From assembly GCA_029059925.1 (NCBI GenBank), contig JAIDVA010000042.1, positions 1-9,863 of the forward strand: 9,863 bases of DNA, read 5' to 3'. Shown in pieces: positions 6,301-9,863 of this stretch. Every line of letters starts with the position of its first letter. Within the stretch, counting starts at the first letter, position 1. A program made the position numbers and the translations under genes. A model generated the notes under the pieces. It was not told where the DNA came from. It saw nothing but the letters and a program-made list of their open reading frames with translations, and ran no database searches. The stretch comes from Eubacterium sp. Its GTDB lineage: Bacteria; Bacillota; Clostridia; Oscillospirales; Acutalibacteraceae.

Positions 6301-8861
6301 TTAATAATGAAGGTGCAAATATTCTTTGGGAGTTTGTTAAGTCAGATGGCTCAACCCTCATTTCACGCAGTGATGAAGATTTCTTCAGCGAGGAAAATGG
6401 TGCATTAAAGCTTAAATACAATAATAAAGAGCATTTTGAATGGGCCACAACAAATACAGTGCAAACAAAGGAAGAGGCCGATATAAACGGCAATCTGCTT
6501 GGCAGCTATTTGCTGTATAGTGCTGGCGGCGCTTATCGAAAGGGCGGTTATTTCGAGTTTGAATTTGAATTTTCAAACGGAAGCACGGATTCCTTGTACC
6601 TTGCTTATTTAAGAGGTGATGGTCTTAAGCCAAATGGTTATTCCACATTTAATAATACAACTTTAGGAAATACAGCTGTGCTGGATAACTCAGGTCAGTG
6701 GAATGTCAGCGAAACTGTAAGAGATCAGAGATATGATGGCTATGGTGCCTTCAGCAGCTATGGAGATGCTGCCGCAGCTATTAAGCAGGCATATGATGAC
6801 GGAAAAGAAATTCCATATGTAAGTTATAATAATTTAACAAATTATAATAATGGAAATGCTCCTATTTTTCCGTGTACTTCAAATTATAGTCTTAACTATT
6901 ATGCAGGTTCTACAAATGGTTATTGGCATTTTAGCTCATTATACGCTGCCGGTGATGAAACCACGCTGAAATCGCTTATTTTGCGTAATACAACTTATAA
7001 TGCAGCACTTTTCAGACCTATGATTTATCAGGTTCACCGCAATGCTGATGGTTCAGTTGACTATATGGATATAATTGTTCAGACCATGAGTGAGGATTTA
7101 GGCCTTACCCGTTATTATCCTGTTAAAGTAAGCTATCCTGATTCAACAGTTGACAGGATTTCAGTCCAGTACAAGGATGCTGCCGACAGCTATTATTCCC
7201 CGGCAGATTCCTCTACCGTTCAGATAGACGGCGAGGAGCAGACTGTTTACGAAGTTCCAAAGGGTACTGAAAGCAATTTCTCAATGCTTTCTCAATACAG
7301 CACCTCTCCTTTATCTACTCCTTTCTCTGAATACAATTTTGCATCGGGTACGGCTAAGCCTGAAACACAAACAGCATATAATTATGACAGCTTATTTACT
7401 GTTGAATTCTGCCCTGAAGACGGCAATACCTTTACCCATATCGGTAATGCAACATTTACATCAGGTGTTGGCTTCAGATTGATTACTGACAAAAGTTCAC
7501 CTGCCCAGGTAACTGCTATAATCAACAGAGCAAGTAATACGACAGTTTCGATGACACTTAACGGTAATGCGACAATGGGCTATTACCGCATAACTCCTGT
7601 TTTTGCAAAAACAGAATATTTCTATCTTTATGAAGATGCAGTAAAGTTTGCTGAATCTTTGGATACAGGTGTCAGCATTACAGGCCTTGATAAGTGCTAT
7701 GAAATTGTTGAAGAGAAGTCTGACAGGGGATATCCTATATACAAAACAATTATGTATATGGCATATGACAGCACAATTATACATAAACGTGCTAATGACG
7801 ACAGTTATCTTAAAAATATTTTCATGAGTAATGATATCGGCTCAACTGTAAATCTCTCATCTATTAATGCTGATGCTATCTGGGACAGCACAAATCCTTA
7901 CGCTCTTGCTGAAAGTAACCAGCAGCTTGAAAAGCATAAAAGTATAGATGGCGAAAGTAATATAATCCGATTTTCAGACGGAAAAATCTTCTACAATGCT
8001 GACCCGCTTACTGATGATACAGATACCTGTATTGAAAATGTTAATTCGTTCGCAGTTTATTCTTATATTAGTACAAACAGAAGAATAAACGGCATTCAAA
8101 CAAGTATATCAGAAGCGTATCTGGATATGAATAAGGATTATCTGCCGGGTAATAGTACTTTGTATTATTTGAATGGTGCTCGGCTCGATTCGGAAGGTGA
8201 TATTGTAGAGGGTACAGGTGAATGGACACAGGTAGAGTTTGATAGTAACCGTCAGGTTATTGACAGTCAAAAGGAATTCTTCCGTTATAAAAACTTTGCA
8301 GGCGAAACGGACGTTAAGGAAGCAAAAATGTTTAAGGTTGTTGCTGAAAACGGCAATGTATCTTATTACACAATCAATGCTTTGCAGAATAAGCGAAATA
8401 AATCAATCAATGTTAGGGTGGGCGATTTTGTCAGAGACGGAATCACCATAACAGAAAAGGATAAAGGAACACAGGAAAACCTTGCTGCACTGCTTGAAAC
8501 CTATGGTACATTCAGTGTTTCGCTTAATTGTATGATAGACTCCTCTTCCACAACCATTCAGACAGGGTATTACAACCAGACCGGTACTGACGGAAATGAA
8601 TTTTATAATCTCAAGTTCGGTAACTATGATATTATTTTAAATGTTCCTGAATCAGCGGGCTATGAATACGAGGTTTATTATTTCGGAAGCGGTAATAAGG
8701 TTGAGCTTGAACGTTCACCTGATAATCCTAATGCTTATCGTTTACCTTTGCGTTTTAAAAATCTTATTGGCGAAGGTAATTCTATTGAACTTTGCGTATC
8801 TATTAAAAAGCAATCAAATGCTGATTGGGGTTATATGATTCATAAAATCTTTCAGCGGTAA
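273..8861 (+). CDS. Giant secreted GLUG/beta-solenoid repeat protein, putative adhesin or surface-matrix protein
   Basis: The product is 2862 aa when started at ATG 273 (the frame is open from GTG 258). Residues 1-34 form a signal peptide ending VFA, so the protein is exported. Residues 121-406 and about 430-600 are two GLUG-like modules. Residues about 610-1490 hold 18 degenerate repeats of the form GGxxG...(C)xNxG(D/N)I, typical of stacked beta-helix coils. Residues 1652-1663 are a Pro/Glu hinge. The remaining 1,200 or so residues look beta-rich; a cadherin-like segment is visible around 1736-1845 and a related one near 2687-2705. I see no HEXXH zinc site, so it does not look like an M26 IgA protease, which can also carry GLUG repeats. 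I also see no SLH, LysM or choline-binding repeats. The C-terminus (...WGYMIHKIFQR) has neither a sorting signal nor a membrane anchor. Composition is rich in Asn, Tyr, Ser and Asp. Binding to a host or cell-surface partner is inferred from architecture only. The intact 8.6-kb frame argues against assembly errors. Confidence 0.93.
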   Translation: MIKHNQRKVNMRIISIFLAFIIFLEMIPANVVFANDTSSGSVSDSQQTEDIISDAREKAENEVYDALSSAGLEKIPTLEEYYAQNGAPKIISLTEFIADVGVYSSFNASTAGKYNDYKIRIDTADELYQWSQNCNSIIAQEKNFYLSANFILGNNIEYKGGSYSDDDNMSYYRPVGSESAPFNGTFDGQGFEIRMLAFDTYNTPDAPYGYGLFGVIGESATVQNLGLNGVSDMTVDGHAPIAVRLGMIAVINKGTINKVYCDLTEFNGAEYTANCGFAGIAYENQGTISDVYYAGADNAESEESAFLHDPVCAQNSGVIQNAYYDKTVYTQDITGVSSDEASPVTALSTVELKTLGQNNTDDDIEFANDTTEFYHWHIVRKALSSDTIANITSTANINKNFVYPKLYGFTSELRQYSFSYSSTPNNEMELSTPADLVYLPASPEYLVSNNYWRFVFRLTDNIDMSYVADSAYTPSADYFHGHITGKTDDASQYNNSYSIINLCINKPAVYVSGGIKYYYYGLIGRSNPTRVPDSDIVGQNVGPISDINFIGGGITTGDYDFSDGFSSGTFQLYMGMACAFIASAGSVVNISSTADVTYSDESLTIKAKIGGIFGHVFCERLENIVNYGNVYGGTHEYVDGYNGNASTLGGVAGYGTVSGNQPNTARYHMKNVVNYGSVAGIGVYGSLSTDPERMQADHTDNNSTKYVNRARYYYTGGVIGYSETNICIDMIANFGEVFDVPSVKKEVPVYDNQNNQTGTEMRYIGIVPDEDSYILNYEPRLGGITGYVLGSGENNSETYYGFDNATAKFVDDTGFYYRCYNFGGITAAESRCGYIGGVRAFDQTYFSVINNNNFGDITCYSLNYVRGVGKEYTRSTGKMYDSANYGNIYVDNSSRSGRQTHFTNFKSYNLYGVAPGYAVRCSNYGKITYSYGGYIPWSYHVTTMNAAVYADIVFSGVSGVCNSCSNYGDINVNTFDKWTGEYSYVDMTADHFLKSANGQELYTSYTSAHSNQRFRSLYVSGVAGQSSASNCVNYGNITVTGTPEDYDKLAKTYDELVEKLGFSPNAERRQQHQGAASGVINGWETRTVNGVSIAGTGLDSDRTVRNAQRLFSECFVGAISTTSNATYTMSNCVNLGDITITDFANSNAAFGISYCGRISNSVNKGNLTVTANSSSTVTVAGIVRYSDYVSNCMNTGNLTANSLDCAAYVTGIVYELSSTVWNISNCINLGDITVNRVGEQRHRIGAVNTYVSGVLRYLHTAMGGSIYGCSNYGDINIKYDAKRYISDDLDRTCDTARLEFYDETNSTTYLYDRANDDVSAGGVIGSGSNVQGTSAHTCNVNSCINQGDISIDCRQMYATSSVYAGGVVGYYDGAADNSFGGVVNVFSNLVNHGDVTIYTESEPYNNNTAANYRLGGIFGHLISAHPAVGKPAVRFVVENLLNTGSLNGTAKKADGSDVLYRLYIGAMAGILRYGQYNRESNLTIKNVLNYSDNALIGYKQDFTQWYLQSYENGNGVTLSGGNKTYSNRITLENLYSASTEHEIIKIGAVNMKDENGAAVPQRLYSVGVLTTEAEKNGEKVTTDDDDLRTYKYIYPVADENGDEAESAFFTMGSADSDTGVICALGYLDYGALSTAYREKYSNLNGGSYDTSEPEEPEDPESPEYEAYQKWFKQLGGFVLTSAKPGELGNDYFPNQFVPSNVKPNSTADIWYTDDIHTALNTYCAQIDLLDLNDILQFVVTNGTTSTISKRHEKNETENTIYVYVQNEIAEDDLSVLSYQISSGASVVFYRDASHTNEIEDIYNETIVMNREEDAEGNTQYDYQLYARVTAQNGDVADWVIRLQSTSAEPSISLTSAIITNSGAGNNSTVRTYYPSISDEALQSKNLWDYPAYWSTPLMNLNIETKNIEDGYNLYNHMTAYYYIQNAYGITDAGFNNGLGKSTCLADLLEKDSAYTMDENGDIRYNNEIVAELIYNGRDYKLVPETEESFALKAEKYSCVKSEDAPDDYYLNNEGANILWEFVKSDGSTLISRSDEDFFSEENGALKLKYNNKEHFEWATTNTVQTKEEADINGNLLGSYLLYSAGGAYRKGGYFEFEFEFSNGSTDSLYLAYLRGDGLKPNGYSTFNNTTLGNTAVLDNSGQWNVSETVRDQRYDGYGAFSSYGDAAAAIKQAYDDGKEIPYVSYNNLTNYNNGNAPIFPCTSNYSLNYYAGSTNGYWHFSSLYAAGDETTLKSLILRNTTYNAALFRPMIYQVHRNADGSVDYMDIIVQTMSEDLGLTRYYPVKVSYPDSTVDRISVQYKDAADSYYSPADSSTVQIDGEEQTVYEVPKGTESNFSMLSQYSTSPLSTPFSEYNFASGTAKPETQTAYNYDSLFTVEFCPEDGNTFTHIGNATFTSGVGFRLITDKSSPAQVTAIINRASNTTVSMTLNGNATMGYYRITPVFAKTEYFYLYEDAVKFAESLDTGVSITGLDKCYEIVEEKSDRGYPIYKTIMYMAYDSTIIHKRANDDSYLKNIFMSNDIGSTVNLSSINADAIWDSTNPYALAESNQQLEKHKSIDGESNIIRFSDGKIFYNADPLTDDTDTCIENVNSFAVYSYISTNRRINGIQTSISEAYLDMNKDYLPGNSTLYYLNGARLDSEGDIVEGTGEWTQVEFDSNRQVIDSQKEFFRYKNFAGETDVKEAKMFKVVAENGNVSYYTINALQNKRNKSINVRVGDFVRDGITITEKDKGTQENLAALLETYGTFSVSLNCMIDSSSTTIQTGYYNQTGTDGNEFYNLKFGNYDIILNVPESAGYEYEVYYFGSGNKVELERSPDNPNAYRLPLRFKNLIGEGNSIELCVSIKKQSNADWGYMIHKIFQR
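633..1491 (+). other. GLUG-like module A of the giant protein (residues 121-406)
   Basis: The order of motifs matches GLUG-containing proteins. A lead segment IDTADELYQWS begins at residue 121, followed by a framework strand NFILGNNIEY, then FNGTFDGQG at 182-190, GLFG at 211-214 and NLGL at 224-227. A second half-unit has GMIAVINKGTINKVYC, and a third has GFAGIAYENQGTISDVYY from residue 276. The module closes with VTALSTVELKT at 344, a Trp at 376 and YPKL at 403, which is the usual ending after GLUG units. The presence of this fold is well supported; its ligand is unknown. Confidence 0.8.
1560..2070 (+). other. GLUG-like module B of the giant protein (about residues 430-600)
   Basis: This segment repeats the plan of module A. 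ELSTPADLVYL (from residue 429) corresponds to the DTADELYQW lead, and FRLTDNIDM to the framework strand. YFHGHITGK stands in for the FNGTFDGQG motif, SIINLCIN follows, and YYYGLIGR stands in for GLFG. It then carries ISDINFIGGGI and runs into the long repeat tract. The sequence is much diverged from module A, so it is an old duplication or an independently acquired copy. The end boundary is approximate. Confidence 0.6.
2100..4751 (+). repeat. Tract of 18 degenerate GGxxG...NxG protein repeats (predicted beta-solenoid)
   Basis: Each unit begins with a GG(I/V)xG-type strand and ends with (I/V)xN(Y/F/L)G(D/N)I. The Gly anchors fall at residues 610, 649, 716, 782, 836, 867, 912, 956, 1021, 1117, 1151, 1181, 1211, 1253, 1321, 1365, 1415 and 1465. 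The matching Asn residues fall at 626, 674, 733, 821, 853, 884, 923, 966, 1033, 1134, 1163, 1194, 1228, 1271, 1345, 1391, 1442 and 1489. Units are unevenly spaced because polar, Tyr/Asn-rich loops of up to about 75 residues are inserted between coils. The repeats are conserved as protein, not as DNA, so this is an old expansion rather than a recent tandem array. The last unit is degenerate (NYS instead of NYG). Confidence 0.8.
5226..5261 (+). other. Pro/Glu-rich hinge between solenoid and C-terminal half
   Basis: Residues 1652-1663 read EPEEPEDPESPE, a short acidic Pro-rich stretch of the kind used as an extended linker between domains. It separates the repeat-bearing N-terminal half from the beta-rich C-terminal half and is the most obvious domain boundary in the protein. 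Confidence 0.6.
5478..5805 (+). other. Cadherin-like / Ig-like beta-sandwich segment (about residues 1736-1844)
   Basis: The segment starts QFVVTNGTTSTIS and ends ARVTAQNGDVADWVIRL. The ending fits the VxAxdGxxxxYxIxl last strands of bacterial cadherin-like beta-sandwich domains. A second similar ending, FKVVAENGNVSYYTI, lies at residue 2687 (nt 8331), so more than one such domain may exist in the C-terminal half. Assignment rests on these endings only, and the domain starts are uncertain. Confidence 0.4.
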
Positions 8862-8873
8862 TCAAATTTGATT
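8860..8873. repeat. 14-bp perfect palindrome overlapping the stop codon of the giant gene
   Basis: AATCAAATTTGATT is self-complementary over all 14 bases and includes the last two bases of the TAA stop. As RNA it could form only a weak 5-bp AU-rich stem. As DNA it could be a protein-binding site. In AT-rich sequence a chance origin is quite possible. Confidence 0.4.
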
Positions 8874-8887
8874 TAAGCAAATACGAA

Positions 8888-8909
8888 AGCCTGCTCTTGC
8901 GAGCGGGCT
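8888..8909 (+). other. GC-rich hairpin in the gap before the sortase gene, without a T-run
   Basis: AGCCTGCTC pairs with GAGCGGGCT around a TTGC loop, giving a 9-bp stem with one G-U pair. It stands out in AT-rich surroundings. No T-run follows (the next bases are GAGTAGTGC), so it does not look like an intrinsic terminator that separates the two genes. It could stabilise the 3' end of the long transcript or mark an mRNA processing site, which is inference. Confidence 0.55.
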
Positions 8910-8930
8910 GAGTAGTGCTGCGCTATAATT

Positions 8931-8937
8931 AGGATGG
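8931..8937 (+). promoter_or_regulatory. Ribosome binding site for the sortase gene (TTG start)
   Basis: AGGATGG lies 6 nt before TTG 8944; counted from its AGGA core the spacing is 9 nt. It supports the TTG start, which puts a short basic n-region directly before the membrane anchor. The ATG at 8934, inside this site, is in another frame and stops after seven codons. Confidence 0.65.
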
Positions 8938-8943
8938 ATTTTT

Positions 8944-9699
8944 TTGATAAAAGGTAAAAAATTGCTGCGTATTGTTTTATTTTGTGCAGCACTTGCAGTT
9001 TTTCTAATTGCAGGATATCAGCTTTACAGTTATTTCAGTGAAATAATTGCTGACGAAAAATTTAAAAATTCAATCGCTGATGAAGTAGTTGAGGCAGTTG
9101 AAGTGGAGGAAGATTATTCCGATAACAAGGAAACACCTCCGATTTCTGTTGATTTCGATGCTCTTAAGAGTGAGAACGAGGATATCGTGGCTTGGTTATA
9201 TTGTGAAAACACGCCAATTAATTATCCTATAGCTCAAAGCAGTGATAATAGTTATTATCTAAACAGAAGAATTGATAAGCAATACAGTAAAATGGGAACT
9301 CTTTTTTTGGATTATAGAAATGCCTTTGATTTTTCAGATTTAAACAGTATTGTTTATGGTCATAATATGAAAGTTGATGCTATGTTTGGTGTATTGCCTA
9401 ATTATCGTGAGCAGGAGTATTATGAGTCCCATCCTGTTATGTGGCTTTTTACACCGCAGAATAGTTATAAAATAGAACTTTTTGCCGGATTTCTTACAAC
9501 TGATACCTCTGATATTTATTCAATTAAAGGCAGCAGAGAGGAATTAAAACAGTATTTAAGTGAAGCTGTTTCCTCGTCTGTTTTTACATCGAATATTGCA
9601 GCATCACCTGACGAAAATATTATTCTGCTTTCAACCTGCAGTTATGAAACTGATAATGCAAGATTTGTTTTATTGGGCAATTTAATACCTGTTAATTAA
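8944..9699 (+). CDS. Class B sortase (SrtB-type cysteine transpeptidase)
   Basis: The product is 251 aa, the normal size for class B sortases. Basic residues at 3-9 and a single hydrophobic segment at about 7-29 form the N-terminal membrane anchor, which places the catalytic domain outside the cell. The class B signatures are in order: INYPIAQSSDNSYYL, then GTLFLDYRN, VYGHNM with catalytic His140, SHPVMWLFTP, and LLSTCSYETDNARFVLLG with nucleophile Cys232 and Arg240. All three catalytic residues are present, so the enzyme should be active. Sortases cleave a C-terminal sorting motif in exported proteins and join it to the cell-wall peptide or to a pilin Lys. Class B members favour NPXTX- or (S/P)PXTG-like motifs. 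The start is TTG with a good ribosome site. It lies 82 nt after the giant secreted protein on the same strand, so the two are likely made together. Its substrate cannot be identified here. Confidence 0.94.
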   Translation: MIKGKKLLRIVLFCAALAVFLIAGYQLYSYFSEIIADEKFKNSIADEVVEAVEVEEDYSDNKETPPISVDFDALKSENEDIVAWLYCENTPINYPIAQSSDNSYYLNRRIDKQYSKMGTLFLDYRNAFDFSDLNSIVYGHNMKVDAMFGVLPNYREQEYYESHPVMWLFTPQNSYKIELFAGFLTTDTSDIYSIKGSREELKQYLSEAVSSSVFTSNIAASPDENIILLSTCSYETDNARFVLLGNLIPVN

Positions 9700-9714
9700 A
9701 GATATTTGGAATGC

Positions 9715-9766
9715 CTATAGCGATCCGAATATTTAGTGTTGGACAGCTATAGTTGTTTTCATTTTT
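9715..9766 (+). terminator. Probable intrinsic terminator after the sortase gene
   Basis: CTATAGC (9715-9721) pairs perfectly with GCTATAG (9746-9752). A 2x2 internal mismatch is followed by an inner stem (TCCGA with TTGGA, one G-U pair) and a 10-nt loop. The hairpin is followed by the T-rich stretch TTGTTTTCATTTTT. The stem is AT-rich and the T-run is interrupted, so termination may be partial. Its position 15 nt after the sortase stop fits the end of the operon. From here to the adapter (9767-9819) I see no gene or clear promoter. Confidence 0.55.
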
Positions 9767-9819
9767 CCTGACTTTATATATACAATTTCAATTGACGAAA
9801 AACTGATATTGATTGCAGA

Positions 9820-9863
9820 CTGTCTCTTATAAACATCAGACGCTGCCGACCATAAGGATCGTT
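9820..9863 (-). other. Synthetic tagmentation adapter plus barcode, inverted copy (non-genomic)
   Basis: Positions 9820-9838 are the reverse-complemented Tn5 mosaic end with two mismatches (9832 and 9838). Positions 9839-9852 are the reverse-complemented read-1 linker with one mismatch (9851). Positions 9853-9863 match the reverse complement of the barcode-like bases 1-10 except for two or three bases. The same adapter on both sides means the molecule was amplified from a single adapter type. It is not an inverted repeat of the organism. Confidence 0.96.

Noticed and set aside
8239..8838. Two short plus-strand frames (8239-8451 and 8641-8838) in another phase near the end of the giant gene
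   Set aside because: They overlap the real frame, which continues with beta-domain motifs to 8861. They have no ribosome site, and no frameshift is needed to explain the region.
273..8861. M26 IgA1-protease-like function for the giant GLUG protein
   Set aside because: No HEXXH motif or other zinc-peptidase signature is visible in the protein.
8924..8929. TATAAT as a -10 box for a separate sortase promoter
   Set aside because: There is no -35 box at 16-18 nt and no extended -10 TG. Transcription would begin almost on the ribosome site. The string is likely chance in AT-rich sequence.
1..9863. Transposon-like or linear-replicon terminal inverted repeats
   Set aside because: The repeats match the Nextera linker and the engineered Tn5 mosaic end with a barcode, and no transposase or replication gene is present.
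1..9863. CRISPR array, tRNA or rRNA genes, riboswitch
   Set aside because: No regularly spaced identical DNA repeats or recognisable RNA-gene patterns were seen. Nearly all the insert is coding and the gaps are short.

Overview
The window looks like one library fragment of about 9.8 kb from an AT-rich, low-GC Gram-positive bacterium. The evidence is clear purine-rich Shine-Dalgarno sites, a TTG start, a class B sortase, and a very large secreted Asn/Tyr/Ser-rich repeat protein. An uncultured gut-type Clostridia (Bacillota) is the best guess, but no rRNA or other marker is present and the genus cannot be named.

Both ends are not biological. Positions 1-43 and 9820-9863 carry the same tagmentation adapter (read-1 linker plus 19-bp mosaic end) and what looks like the same barcode, in inverted orientation and with a few mismatches. 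They must not be read as terminal inverted repeats of an element. The genomic insert is about 44-9819.

Inside the insert all genes lie on the + strand in what looks like one operon. (1) 44-249 is the 3' end of an unrecognised gene, 67 complete codons. A weak resemblance to the C-terminus of TasA/CalY-like matrix proteins is noted as inference only. (2) 23 nt later a giant gene starts at ATG 273 and runs to 8861 (2862 aa). It encodes a signal peptide, two tandem GLUG-type modules, a tract of 18 degenerate GGxxG...NxG repeats predicted to form a beta-solenoid, a short Pro/Glu hinge, and a beta-rich C-terminal half of about 1,200 residues with at least one cadherin-like segment and no recognised catalytic motif. 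(3) An 82-nt gap with a palindrome and a GC-rich hairpin leads to (4) a complete class B sortase gene at 8944-9699, followed by a likely terminator at about 9715-9766.

The arrangement suggests a cell-surface or matrix locus: a huge secreted adhesin-like protein made next to the transpeptidase that could anchor or cross-link surface proteins. The puzzle is that neither the giant protein nor the partial upstream protein ends in a recognisable sortase sorting signal. The sortase substrate is therefore either outside the window or recognised in an unusual way.
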